A stretch of DNA of 29,265 nt from an uncultured Bacillaceae bacterium (GCA_937967685.1 CALBTX010000152.1:1-29265), one strand, 5' to 3'; numbered from the stretch's first letter, positions 16,831 to 24,925 are shown. The notes: generated by a model from the sequence alone, not told the origin. Translations and numbers: made by a program.

Positions 16831-16917
16831 ATGATCACATGGAAGAGGAGGGTGTTTACTTCTGCCTTCCTTGTGTATATCATTTTGTTAATATTAAAAA
16901 AAATAACATCCTGGTGA
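16831..16917 (+). CDS. Possible 28-residue membrane peptide before the fatty acid transporter
   Basis: A short frame reads MITWKRRVF, then a hydrophobic stretch (SAFLVYIILLIL) and a basic end (KKITSW). That is the profile of a single-pass small membrane protein with positive charges on both sides. Its TGA stop is 11 bases before the TTG of the transporter gene and overlaps that gene's ribosome binding site, which would allow coupling. The ATG at 16831 has no good ribosome binding site; a GTG at 16852 lies almost on top of AAGAGGAGG, too close. A TATAAT at 16784-16789 might be part of a promoter. The gene may be spurious. Confidence 0.3.
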   Translation: MITWKRRVFTSAFLVYIILLILKKITSW

Positions 16918-16928
16918 GGTGAGAGATT

Positions 16929-18269
16929 TTGTTAAGATCAGTGACTCTGTTTTTTGATCGCCTGGTTCAACGTTATTTGCCCGACGCCTTTTTGTTTGCC
17001 GTCCTGTTGACATTGGTTGTTTATGTGTTGGGCGTCGTCATGACCGATAGTTCCCCGATGCAAATGGTTCAGTACTGGGGAGAGGGCTTCTGGGAGTTGC
17101 TTGCTTTTGCCATGCAAATGTCACTCATCGTCGTCACCGGCTACGTCCTGGCCAATAGTCCTTTTTTTAAGTCGATTTTATTGAGTCTTGCCCGGCTGGC
17201 CCGCACACCCGTTCAAGCGGTTATGCTCGTCACTTTTGTGGCCTCCATCGCTTGTTTTATTAATTACGGTTTCGGCCTGGTCATCGGCGCGCTTCTCTCC
17301 AGACATGTCATCCGGGTGGTCCCTGACGTCGATTACCGCCTGCTAGTAGCCAGTGCTTACAGCGGCTATTTAGTATGGCATGGGGGTTTATCTGGATCAG
17401 TCCCTTTGACATTGGCCACGGAGGGGCATTTTCTGGAGGAGATGACAGGCATTATTCCCGTGAGTGAGACGATTTTTACGAGTTTTAATCTATTTATTGT
17501 CCTTGTTTTAGTCATTACGCTGCCATTTTTGAATCGGTTTTTGTTAAAGGCGACAGCAGGAACCCCGAGAATCGATCCCACTCTATTCGATGACGATCAG
17601 GCGGCCACGACCGATCCGGTCATCCAAACCGAGATGCCGGAAAAACGGACGCCGGCCGATCGTTTGGAAAACAGCGTGCTGATCTCCATGCTCATCGGCT
17701 TGTTAGGTTTAGTATTCATCATTTACTTTTTTGTGCAAAACGGACTGGACTTAAACATCAATATAGTCAACTTTACCTTTCTCTTTTTGGGGATTCTGTT
17801 TCATAAAACGCCGCGTCGCTTTTTGAACAGTGTGGCCGAAGGCGTCAAAAACGCCGGAGGCATTATCATCCAATTTCCGTTTTATGCAGGCATCATGGGC
17901 ATGATGGTCGCCTCAGGTCTGTCCGAACAATTGTCCTTATGGTTTGTCAGTATTTCCAACGAATTGACCTATCCGTTTTTCACATTTTTAAGCGCCGGAG
18001 TTGTTAACTTTTTCGTTCCTTCAGGCGGAGGCCAGTGGGCGGTTCAAGGACCGATCATGATCCCCGCGGCAATGGAACTTGGCGTGGATACAGCCAAGAC
18101 AGCGATGGCGGTCGCCTGGGGTGATGCCTGGACGAATATGGTTCAGCCGTTTTGGACCCTGCCTTTGTTGGCGATCGCCGGTTTAAAGGTTAAAGATATT
18201 ATCGGTTTCTGTGTGATGGCGCTTTTGTGGTCCTTTATTCCGATTAGCATCGGGTTGTTGTTTTTGTAA
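16929..18269 (+). CDS. atoE: Short-chain fatty acid transporter (AtoE family)
   Basis: A 446-residue polytopic membrane protein of the AtoE family, proposed to take up short-chain fatty acids such as acetoacetate and butyrate. About ten or more hydrophobic segments are visible. Family-typical stretches include ACFINYGFGLVIGALL, WHGGLSGSVPLTLAT, and FFVPSGGGQWAVQGPIM near the C-terminus. A cytoplasmic loop of about 45 residues (TLFDDDQAATTDP and on) splits the protein. The start is TTG 16929, following GTGAGGTGAG. It is monocistronic or follows a tiny upstream frame. No CoA-transferase or thiolase genes are adjacent, so the substrate is not shown by context. Confidence 0.88.
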   Translation: MLRSVTLFFDRLVQRYLPDAFLFAVLLTLVVYVLGVVMTDSSPMQMVQYWGEGFWELLAFAMQMSLIVVTGYVLANSPFFKSILLSLARLARTPVQAVMLVTFVASIACFINYGFGLVIGALLSRHVIRVVPDVDYRLLVASAYSGYLVWHGGLSGSVPLTLATEGHFLEEMTGIIPVSETIFTSFNLFIVLVLVITLPFLNRFLLKATAGTPRIDPTLFDDDQAATTDPVIQTEMPEKRTPADRLENSVLISMLIGLLGLVFIIYFFVQNGLDLNINIVNFTFLFLGILFHKTPRRFLNSVAEGVKNAGGIIIQFPFYAGIMGMMVASGLSEQLSLWFVSISNELTYPFFTFLSAGVVNFFVPSGGGQWAVQGPIMIPAAMELGVDTAKTAMAVAWGDAWTNMVQPFWTLPLLAIAGLKVKDIIGFCVMALLWSFIPISIGLLFL

Positions 18270-18327
18270 AATTCATCTCTCCCATCCAGGCGCTGTTGCG
18301 GATCGGATATGTTCCGGGTGGTAAACT

Positions 18328-19209
18328 TTACTGTTCGATTGGTTTAGCCGGTCGGACGTATCCCGCGATGAGGCCGTGCTTGGGAGACAGTAAAAAACTG
18401 ATCAGAAAGACCAGTCCGGTGGCAAAGGCCATCGAGCCGGAGATGGATGTGTCGATCCAGGCGGCAATGACATAGCCGACGATGGCTGAAATGACCCCGA
18501 ATGAACTGCTTAAAATGAGCATAACTAACAAACGGTCGGTCCAGAGGTAGGCAGAAGCGGCGGGCGTGATCAACATGGCCACGACCATAATCGCTCCGAC
18601 GGCATCAAAGGAAGCGACGGTTGTCACGGAAACGAGGCTCATGAATACATAATGCAGCAGTAAAACGGGAAGGCCTAAACTGGCCGCAAGCCCGGGATCA
18701 AAAGAAGTGATTTTCCATTCCTTATAAAAGATGATGACAGCGAAGAGGACGATGAGGCAAGCAAAGGCCAGCATGGCGGTCGCTTCCGGAATATCACCGA
18801 TCAGAGGAAGAGAAATCATCTTGAACGGAATAAAGGTGATCTCTCCCATCAGGGCGTGCTGAACATCAAGATGGGCATTTTTGCCGACGGCAGTGGATAT
18901 TAAAATGACCCCGATGGCAAACAGCGTTGTAAAAACAATGCCCATCGCTGCATGATGTTCAATTTGCAGTGATTGCAACCATTGAACGAGAAAGGCCGTC
19001 AGCAGTCCGGCCAGGATAGCCCCGAGCAGCATGTGCGGACCGCTTAATTCTTGTGTCACAAGATAGGCACTGACAATCCCCAACAAGACCGTATGGCTGA
19101 TGGCGTCAGCCATCATCGCCATTTTTCTGAGGATGAGAAAGACCCCGATCAAACCACAGGACAGCCCGACCAATGAAGCCGTAATCATAATCCATCCCGC
19201 ATAAGTCAT
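18328..19209 (-). CDS. mntD: Manganese/zinc ABC transporter permease (MntD-like)
   Basis: A 293-residue ABC-3 family integral membrane permease with about eight or nine hydrophobic segments. It carries the family signature MMADAISHTVLLGIV near residue 31 and VASFDAVGAIMVVAMLITPAA in the second half. ATG 19209 has a GGAGGG site and overlaps the preceding permease gene by 4 bp. With that permease it would form a heterodimeric channel. It is the last gene of the four-gene transporter operon. No intrinsic terminator is obvious in the 58 bp separating it from the converging transporter gene. Choosing Mn over Zn rests on the binding protein and the operator sites. Confidence 0.87.
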   Translation of the reverse strand: MTYAGWIMITASLVGLSCGLIGVFLILRKMAMMADAISHTVLLGIVSAYLVTQELSGPHMLLGAILAGLLTAFLVQWLQSLQIEHHAAMGIVFTTLFAIGVILISTAVGKNAHLDVQHALMGEITFIPFKMISLPLIGDIPEATAMLAFACLIVLFAVIIFYKEWKITSFDPGLAASLGLPVLLLHYVFMSLVSVTTVASFDAVGAIMVVAMLITPAASAYLWTDRLLVMLILSSSFGVISAIVGYVIAAWIDTSISGSMAFATGLVFLISFLLSPKHGLIAGYVRPAKPIEQ

Positions 19210-20141
19210 TGAATTCCCTCCTCCACTCTGTTTGGACCGAGCTGGCGGTCCGCTTGCTGTTGACTGAGCATTTTTTGACGGGCTTTATGTTGCCAATATT
19301 GAATGAAGATCCCTTTTTCCTTGCCGAAAATGAGCGACAGAACAAACAGAGAGGCGGCCGTGACGACGATGAACGGTCCCGTTGGCCAGCCGCTGCCCAG
19401 CGTACTGATGAGCGTCCCTGCGGCGCCGGAGACGCCTCCAAATGCGGCGGACAATAAAACCATCGTTCTAAACGATTGCGTCCAGTACCGCGCGCTGACG
19501 GACGGAATGATCAGAAGAGCGGCAATCAGGATGACCCCGACGGCTTGAATGCCGATGACGATCGTCGTCACCAGAACGGTCGTATAGATCACGTCCATGC
19601 CCCTCAGCGACAGACCCGACCCTTGGGCAAATTGAGGGTCAAAAAGGTAAATCTTCCATTCTTTAAACAGAATAAGAACGATCAAAATCACGGCGACAGC
19701 CAGGCTGAGCATCGTCATCACGTCGGATCGGACCATGGCCGCTGCTTGACCGAAAATAAAACTGTCCAATCCGCTTTGATTGCCGCTTGCCGTCCGGTTG
19801 GCGATCGCCAGCAGCATGATTCCCAGCCCGTAAAAGACGGACAAGATCATGCCCATGGCCGTATCCGCAGTGATTCGCGTCGAAGAGCGGATCCACTGGA
19901 TGAAGAAAGCGCCGGCCAAAGCGGTCCCTGCCGCGCCGATCATGAGCACAAACAAGTTTTTTTCGCCGAGGACGAGAAAGGCGATGACGACCCCGGGTAA
20001 AGCGGCGTGGGCCAGGGCGTCGCTCATTAAGCTTTGTTTTTTCCAATAAGCGATACAGCCGATTGTTCCTGCGGCAACGCCGAGGATCATCGTGCTGATC
20101 AGCACCCACTGCACATTACTCATCATGAGCGAAGACCACAT
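19206..20141 (-). CDS. mntC: Manganese/zinc ABC transporter permease (MntC-like)
   Basis: A 311-residue ABC-3 family permease, paralogous to its downstream neighbour. The first segment leads to the family motif LMSDALAHAALPGVV; the second half has AVGVILIAALLIIPSVSA. The hydrophilic C-terminal tail (about 40 residues, from IQYWQHKARQKMLSQQQ) is longer than that of the other permease. ATG 20141 has a GAGAGGGGGAG site and overlaps the ATPase gene by 26 bp. The ATG codons at 20126 and 20123 are alternatives without a ribosome binding site of their own. Confidence 0.87.
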   Translation of the reverse strand: MWSSLMMSNVQWVLISTMILGVAAGTIGCIAYWKKQSLMSDALAHAALPGVVIAFLVLGEKNLFVLMIGAAGTALAGAFFIQWIRSSTRITADTAMGMILSVFYGLGIMLLAIANRTASGNQSGLDSFIFGQAAAMVRSDVMTMLSLAVAVILIVLILFKEWKIYLFDPQFAQGSGLSLRGMDVIYTTVLVTTIVIGIQAVGVILIAALLIIPSVSARYWTQSFRTMVLLSAAFGGVSGAAGTLISTLGSGWPTGPFIVVTAASLFVLSLIFGKEKGIFIQYWQHKARQKMLSQQQADRQLGPNRVEEGIQ

Positions 20142-20880
20142 GAGACTCCCCCTCTCTCATCCAGCGCATCGTTCCCCCGTATGTTTGAGCGAGGTGTTCT
20201 TTGGTGAACACCTGATCTGTTTGACCATGGCGGATGACAGTACGGTTTAACAGCAGCACATGGTCAAAATAATCTTTCACCGTTTGCAAATCATGATGGA
20301 CAACCATCACCGTTTTACCCGAAGCCTTTAATTGCTGGAGGATATTCATGATCGCCCGCTCTGTTGCCGCATCAACCCCTGCCAGCGGTTCATCCATAAA
20401 GTACAGATCGGCATCCTGAACCAAGGCGCGGGCCAGAAATACGCGCTGCTGCTGCCCTCCCGAGAGCTGATTGATTTGCCGCTCGGCATATTCGGCCATG
20501 CCCGTTTGGGTCAGGGCCGAATATGCTTTCTCCCTGTGCAAACGTTTGGGCCGCCTCAGCCAGCCGATTTGTCCATACAAACCCATCGTGACGACGTCCA
20601 GCACGTCTGTCGGGAAATCCCAATCGACAGAACCGCGCTGGGGGACATAGCCGATTCTTTTTTGGGCCTTTTTGAAGGGTAAGCCGAAAAACTTGACACT
20701 TCCTTGCAATGCCGGATGGAGGGTTAACATCGTTTTCAACAGGGTTGATTTGCCTGCGCCGTTCGGACCGATGATCCCCGTCAGCGTCCCGGCCTGCACG
20801 CAGAAATTGACGTCTCTCAGAACAATGTTTTTGCGGTAAGAAGCGGCCAAATTTTTCACTTCTACGACCGGTTCAACCAA
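20116..20880 (-). CDS. mntB: Manganese/zinc ABC transporter ATP-binding protein (MntB-like)
   Basis: A 254-residue ABC ATPase that powers metal import. Walker A is GPNGAGKST (38-46), the Q-loop lies in GYVPQRGSVDWDFP, the signature is LSGGQQQR from 139, and Walker B is LYFMDEPLAGVD with D163 and E164. The switch histidine is in VMVVHHDLQTV. The GSVDWDFP segment is typical of the Mn/Zn importer subfamily. It starts at TTG 20880, two bases after the stop of the binding-protein gene, with AAGGAG just upstream. Confidence 0.92.
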   Translation of the reverse strand: MVEPVVEVKNLAASYRKNIVLRDVNFCVQAGTLTGIIGPNGAGKSTLLKTMLTLHPALQGSVKFFGLPFKKAQKRIGYVPQRGSVDWDFPTDVLDVVTMGLYGQIGWLRRPKRLHREKAYSALTQTGMAEYAERQINQLSGGQQQRVFLARALVQDADLYFMDEPLAGVDAATERAIMNILQQLKASGKTVMVVHHDLQTVKDYFDHVLLLNRTVIRHGQTDQVFTKEHLAQTYGGTMRWMREGESHVVFAHDE

Positions 20881-20882
20881 CG

Positions 20883-21851
20883 TTAATCAGCTCCTTCGTA
20901 TAAAGCTTCATATATCGTCTGCACGTTATGGCGGTACATGCCTGCGTACGTCCCCTCTTCAGTGCCGGGTTCACCCATCGCATCGGAGAAGAGTTCTCCG
21001 CCCAGCTTAACGTCCACCCCTTCGCTGGCGGCTCCTTCAATGACGGCCTGTATCGTGCTTTCATTAATGCTTGTTTCGATAAAGATGGCCGGTACTTCGT
21101 ATTGTTTAATCAGTTCAATCGTTTCCTGTATATCGGAGACGCCAATTTCTCCATCGGTGCTCAATCCTTGGAGTCCGACGACTCGCATATCGTGCATGTT
21201 TCCAAAGTATCCGAAAGCATCGTGGGCGGTGACGAGGATTCTTTTCTCTTTCGGAATGTCAGCCAGTTTTTGCGCATCTTCTTTTACCTCTTCTAATCGG
21301 GCGAAATATTGTTCTTTGTTTGCTGCGAATGTTTCGGCATCTTCGGGCGAATAGGCGGACAATTCTTCTACCGCTGCTTCCAGCGCTTGTTTCCACAGAT
21401 CAATATCAAACCAAATATGCGGATCAATGGCCCCTTCTTCATCCGTCAACAAAGATTCTTCGGGAACGGTTTCCCCGATGGCGACAACCGGTTTGGATTG
21501 GGCCAGGGCATCAAATATGTCCACCATGTTGGCCTCCAGGTTCAGACCGTTGTAAAAGATGAGATCCGCTTCTTCAATCTTGGCCATATCACTCTGACTG
21601 GCATTGTACAGGTGGGGGTCTACGGCGGGACCCATTAAGCTTTGAACATGGACAAGGTCACCGCCGATCACTGACAGCGGTTCTCCAATTTGGGCAATGG
21701 TGGTGACCACATTGATTTTTTCCCCTTCTGTTTCTGCTTCTTCCTCCGCTGAAGATGAGCCTGCTCCCTGCTCCGCGGAACCGCAAGCGGCAAGACATAA
21801 AATCAAGGCCAACAACAACACATAAGCGTTCATTCTTTTCAGTATGTTCAC
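20883..21851 (-). CDS. mntA: Manganese/zinc-binding lipoprotein (MntA-like)
   Basis: A 322-residue cluster A-I solute-binding lipoprotein. The signal peptide ends in the lipobox LAAC with C23. An acidic Ser/Glu-rich linker (about 28-44) leads to the binding domain. Predicted metal ligands by family comparison are H80 (VDPHLY), H145 (IDPHIWF), H210 (TAHDAFGYFG) and D290 (FSDAMGEPG), a TroA-like HHHD set able to bind Mn or Zn. Overall similarity to B. subtilis MntA, including GLQGLSTD and EGTYAGMYRHN, favours Mn. No His-rich loop of the Zn-specific type is present. The start is GTG 21851, eight bases after AGGAGAG; ATG 21833 is an alternative. It heads the operon behind MntR-like operators. Confidence 0.88.
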   Translation of the reverse strand: MNILKRMNAYVLLLALILCLAACGSAEQGAGSSSAEEEAETEGEKINVVTTIAQIGEPLSVIGGDLVHVQSLMGPAVDPHLYNASQSDMAKIEEADLIFYNGLNLEANMVDIFDALAQSKPVVAIGETVPEESLLTDEEGAIDPHIWFDIDLWKQALEAAVEELSAYSPEDAETFAANKEQYFARLEEVKEDAQKLADIPKEKRILVTAHDAFGYFGNMHDMRVVGLQGLSTDGEIGVSDIQETIELIKQYEVPAIFIETSINESTIQAVIEGAASEGVDVKLGGELFSDAMGEPGTEEGTYAGMYRHNVQTIYEALYEGAD

Positions 21852-21889
21852 GGTTTCTACTCTCCTTTTGAAAATGTATGTATAAATTT

Positions 21890-21923
21890 GATATAGGACA
21901 ATGAAGTTTCCTTAAGTCAACTT
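21890..21923 (-). promoter_or_regulatory. mntA promoter with overlapping MntR-like operator
   Basis: On the minus strand TTGACT (21920-21915) can act as -35, with TATATC (21895-21890) or the overlapping CCTATA as -10. The -35 lies inside AAGTTGACTTAAGGAAACTT (21923-21904). This resembles the B. subtilis MntR box, as I remember it, around TTTGCCTTAAGGAAACT. Mn-bound MntR would cover the -35 and repress. Confidence 0.65.
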
Positions 21924-21967
21924 ATAACTGAAATAAAAAGCCGCTTTTGGGCGTGCATACCATAATT

Positions 21968-21990
21968 TATGTGCCTTAAGGCCAAAAAGT
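21968..21990. promoter_or_regulatory. Second MntR-like site
   Basis: TTATGTGCCTTAAGGCCAAA contains the perfect 10-bp palindrome GCCTTAAGGC (21973-21982) at its centre. It shares CTTAAG with the proximal box about 63 bp away. It could be a second MntR site serving the mnt operon or a divergent transcript. Confidence 0.5.
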
Positions 21991-22113
21991 GAAAAGTTTT
22001 ACAAGGGACATTTTGTTTAACTGGGATTAATTTTTTTACCTAATACAACTTTTAGTATACATAAGAGCTTGAAAATGTCTAGAGGTGAACTGCATTTTTT
22101 CAAAAAAAAATAA

Positions 22114-22129
22114 TTGTCCAGCTGGACAA
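22114..22129. promoter_or_regulatory. Perfect 16 bp palindrome upstream of yunB
   Basis: TTGTCCAGCTGGACAA reads identically on both strands. It lies 37 bases before the yunB start in the 315-bp gap between mntA and yunB. CATACA (22139-22144) just downstream resembles a sigma-E -10, but I see no fitting -35. A dimeric repressor site is plausible; no regulator can be named. Apart from this and the MntR-like sites, the gap is AT-rich with nothing else I can call. Confidence 0.55.
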
Positions 22130-22166
22130 GCCGTTGTGCATACACATGAACAAGGGGGTGTCCCGA

Positions 22167-22877
22167 ATGAGCAGGCGGTTTCGATTAAAAAAAGGAGGCC
22201 CTTTGAAAAAGCGACATGTGATGCTCATCATCCTTATTTTATTGACGTTAATGTCAGTGATTGGCTTTTTATTGGTTGAAAAAAATTTGGAACCTGCTTT
22301 AAAAGAAATTGCCAGAACGTATGTGAAACAGATTGCCACGTTGGCGATCAATGACGCCATTTCGAAAAAAATCAATGAAGAGATGGACGAAATCGGCCAC
22401 CTGCATACGATCGAAAAAAGTTCAGAGGGCGATATTCAGCTCATCTCGCTGGATTCGGCCAAGCAGGCCAAAATTGTCACGTTAGTGACCGAACGGGCGA
22501 ATCAAATTTTGATGGAACTGTATAAGGAACCGATACAGTTACCTTTGGGTCAGGCTTTGAACAGCAACATCCTCGCTCAATTGGGACCGGATATTCCCAT
22601 CACGCTTCAGCCGATGGGGGCGGCTAAAGCGGACATTTATGTTGATTTGAAAGAAGCCGGGATCAATACCGTCGCCATCGTCACCATGCTGAGCATTGAA
22701 GCGGATGTGCGCATCGTCATTCCCTTTTCATCGGATGAAGCGCTTGTCAAAACGGAGCTGCCGGTTTCCGTTGATATCCTGCCTGGAGAAATTCCCGATT
22801 ACTATTTTCAAAGCGGGGAAGATGGGGAACAACGCACGCCGTTGCCCAACATTTCTTTGCCCCGGGTAGACGAATAA
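22167..22877 (+). CDS. yunB: Sporulation protein YunB
   Basis: A 236-residue single-pass membrane protein of the YunB family, a mother-cell (sigma-E) sporulation protein in B. subtilis. A basic N-terminus (MSRRFRLKKGGPLKKR) precedes one hydrophobic segment (VMLIILILLTLMSVIGFLLV); the rest is extracytoplasmic. Sequence like that of other family members includes PLGQALNSNILAQLGPDIPI and NTVAIVTMLSIEADVRIVIP. I chose ATG 22167 for its AAGGGGGTG site and because the protein then begins like B. subtilis YunB. The in-frame ATG at 22134 would add eleven residues without a site. It converges tail-to-tail with lytH, with 5 bp between the stops. Confidence 0.88.
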   Translation: MSRRFRLKKGGPLKKRHVMLIILILLTLMSVIGFLLVEKNLEPALKEIARTYVKQIATLAINDAISKKINEEMDEIGHLHTIEKSSEGDIQLISLDSAKQAKIVTLVTERANQILMELYKEPIQLPLGQALNSNILAQLGPDIPITLQPMGAAKADIYVDLKEAGINTVAIVTMLSIEADVRIVIPFSSDEALVKTELPVSVDILPGEIPDYYFQSGEDGEQRTPLPNISLPRVDE

Positions 22878-22882
22878 CATCG

Positions 22883-23881
22883 TTAAGCGTTCTTCTGGCG
22901 TTGTTTTTCTTCCTTTTCCCATAGGCGCAAGGAAGGATAAGGATCATAGGACCACTCGGTGCGTCCGTTGTCCTTGTAAATGCCGTAATGAAGATGAGGG
23001 GGAAACTTGCCGCTTGTTCCCTCCTTGCCGTAACCGGTGCTGCCCACATAACCGATGATCGTGCCTGGTTCAACGATTTGTCCTGCTTTGACATCATCGG
23101 CAAAACGGGATAGATGAGCGTAATAATGATAATTGTTATGAATGTCGCGAATGCCTATTCGCCATCCCCCATACCGATTCCAGCCCATCACTTCAATTTT
23201 GCCGTACGTTGTGGACTTCACCGGCGTGCCGTAATCGGCGAAAAGATCCGTTCCTTCGTGGATGCGCCGGCCTCCCCATCCCCGCCTGTCTCCCCACGTA
23301 CTACGGTAGCTGTAGTTGTATTCCAGGGCGAGAGGAAAGGCGTTTTTATCCAGATCGAGCGTTCCGAAATGACGGTAAATGTCGGCGATGGAATGAATGA
23401 CCTGCACCGTTAGATCTCGCCCGTAATATTCCCAGAGGGCGATGCGAAAATCGTCTTCAGTGACACCATAACGGCTGAGCCACTGGCTCATCGCGTACAA
23501 TACATCATCATCGTTGTCCGCTTCGGCATAACCGTCCCCATCGCCATCCATGCCGAATCCGCCAAAAAATTGAATCGTATCCGGAAAGCGATCGTTCGGA
23601 TTCGGGTTTAATTCTCCCGCCCACCAACTTTTGGGAAATTGTATGGCGATGGTGCCTTCGGGTTCACGTATGTCGTCGCGGACATTGGCGATATTTCGTT
23701 CATATTGATCAACCGCAGCCAGGTAATACCAGGGAACCATCGTCAACGCTTCGTATCTTTCGTATAAAGTCATTCGTTCGGCGAAGATGTCTTCTTTGTC
23801 TGTTTCGGTTTCCGCTTGGACGGCTTCAGTGAGCATGACGAGCGTCAAAATGGTTGAAAAAAGACATAAAATGATTCTCAC
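22883..23881 (-). CDS. lytH: Sporulation peptidoglycan endopeptidase LytH (M23 family)
   Basis: A 332-residue exported M23 metallopeptidase. B. subtilis LytH is an L-Ala-D-Glu endopeptidase that trims side chains in spore cortex peptidoglycan. A signal peptide covers about residues 1-22 (IILCLFSTILTLVMLTEAVQA). The zinc site is visible as RRIHEGTDLFADYG and, near the C-terminus, YHYYAHLSR and PPHLHYGIY. The central region (DGDGDGYAEADNDDDVLYAMS) is a calcium-like acidic loop also seen in LytH relatives. I start at GTG 23881, with GGGGTG seven bases upstream; a TTG at 23908 lacks a site. A sigma-K promoter precedes it, as expected for a late mother-cell gene. Confidence 0.88.
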   Translation of the reverse strand: MRIILCLFSTILTLVMLTEAVQAETETDKEDIFAERMTLYERYEALTMVPWYYLAAVDQYERNIANVRDDIREPEGTIAIQFPKSWWAGELNPNPNDRFPDTIQFFGGFGMDGDGDGYAEADNDDDVLYAMSQWLSRYGVTEDDFRIALWEYYGRDLTVQVIHSIADIYRHFGTLDLDKNAFPLALEYNYSYRSTWGDRRGWGGRRIHEGTDLFADYGTPVKSTTYGKIEVMGWNRYGGWRIGIRDIHNNYHYYAHLSRFADDVKAGQIVEPGTIIGYVGSTGYGKEGTSGKFPPHLHYGIYKDNGRTEWSYDPYPSLRLWEKEEKQRQKNA

Positions 23882-23918
23882 ATTTAAACACCCCGAAGCA
23901 CTTTTCAATATACAGGTG

Positions 23919-23948
23919 TAGTTTATGTTTGAGAGTGGAAACTATGTA
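23919..23948 (-). promoter_or_regulatory. Sigma-K promoter of lytH
   Basis: On the minus strand CATAAACTA (23927-23919) matches the sigma-K -10 consensus CATANNNTA exactly. TACA (23948-23945), 17 bases upstream, fits the short AC -35 element. It is 37 bases before the GTG. B. subtilis lytH is known to be sigma-K dependent. Confidence 0.75.
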
Positions 23949-23954
23949 AAGAAT

Positions 23955-23984
23955 TTGTTCATCGTCAGCAAGTATGGTTATAAT
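23955..23984 (+). promoter_or_regulatory. Sigma-A-type promoter of lipA
   Basis: TTGTTC (23955-23960) and TATAAT (23979-23984) are 18 bases apart. The start point would lie about 30 bases before the lipA TTG. It is back-to-back with the sigma-K promoter of lytH, only 6 bp apart. Confidence 0.6.
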
Positions 23985-24019
23985 GGGAGTAGAACTCAAA
24001 ACGAAACGGGGTGTAGTCC

Positions 24020-24925
24020 TTGGCAGAAGAAGGCACGGAAAGAAAACCGGAATGGTTAAAAATCAAGTTAAGGACGAATGAAAATTATCATGAACTGAAA
24101 TCGATGATGCGCGCCAAACAGCTACATACCGTCTGCGAGGAAGCCAGATGTCCGAACATTTATGAATGCTGGGCGGTTCATAAGACGGCAACGTTTATGA
24201 TCCTGGGAGATATTTGTACCCGGGCCTGCCGTTTTTGTGCCGTGAAAACGGGCTTGCCCACCGAGCTGGATTGGGCCGAACCTGAACGGGTGGCTGACGC
24301 GGCGGAGCAAATGGGGTTAAAACATTGCGTGATTACATCGGTCGCCCGGGACGATTTGAAAGACGGAGGGGCGACGATTTTTGCCGAGACGATTAAAGCG
24401 GTGCGTAAAAGGCTGCCCTTATGCAGTGTGGAAACACTCATTCCCGATTTTATGGGCAGTGAAGAAGCTTTGCGCATCGTCATGGAAGCCAAACCGGACA
24501 TTCTAAACCATAATATCGAAACGGTGCGCCGATTGTCGGATCGGGTGAGGGCCAGAGCAAAATACGACCGCAGTTTAACGCTGTTAAAACGAGCCAAAAA
24601 AATGCAGCCTTCCGTCCCGACGAAATCGAGTATTATGATCGGGGTCGGCGAAGCGTGGGACGAAATCTTGGAGGCGATGGATGATCTGCGGGCTCATGAT
24701 GTCGATATCCTCACCATAGGACAGTATTTGCAGCCGACCAAAGGTCATTTGAAAGTACAAAAATATTGGCATCCTGATGATTTTGCCAAGTTGAAGGAAG
24801 AAGGGCTGAAGCGCGGTTTCAGCCATGTTGAATCCGGACCGCTTGTTCGCTCATCTTACCATGCCCATGCTCAAGTTCAATCGGCCCAAAAACATGAAGC
24901 GGAAGCATTGAACAGTCAAGCATGA
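24020..24925 (+). CDS. lipA: Lipoyl synthase
   Basis: A 301-residue radical-SAM enzyme that inserts two sulfurs into protein-bound octanoyl groups to form lipoyl cofactors for pyruvate and 2-oxoglutarate dehydrogenases and the glycine cleavage system. The radical-SAM CxxxCxxC is C66, C70, C73 (CTRACRFC). The auxiliary cluster cysteines are C39, C44 and C50 (CEEARCPNIYEC). The conserved serine ligand is in LVRSSYHA near the C-terminus. It starts at TTG 24020 behind GGGGTG, and its length matches the Bacillus enzyme. lytH-lipA-yutC neighbourhood order is conserved in Bacillus. Confidence 0.97.
   Translation: MAEEGTERKPEWLKIKLRTNENYHELKSMMRAKQLHTVCEEARCPNIYECWAVHKTATFMILGDICTRACRFCAVKTGLPTELDWAEPERVADAAEQMGLKHCVITSVARDDLKDGGATIFAETIKAVRKRLPLCSVETLIPDFMGSEEALRIVMEAKPDILNHNIETVRRLSDRVRARAKYDRSLTLLKRAKKMQPSVPTKSSIMIGVGEAWDEILEAMDDLRAHDVDILTIGQYLQPTKGHLKVQKYWHPDDFAKLKEEGLKRGFSHVESGPLVRSSYHAHAQVQSAQKHEAEALNSQA

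Noticed and set aside
18270..18327. Terminator between atoE and the mnt operon
   Set aside because: Only a very short palindrome (GTAAAGTTTAC) and no T-run; not enough to call.
22138..22144. Sigma-E promoter for yunB
   Set aside because: The CATACA -10 is fair and sigma-E control is expected from B. subtilis, but no -35 element is found at 13-15 bp and the leader would be too short.
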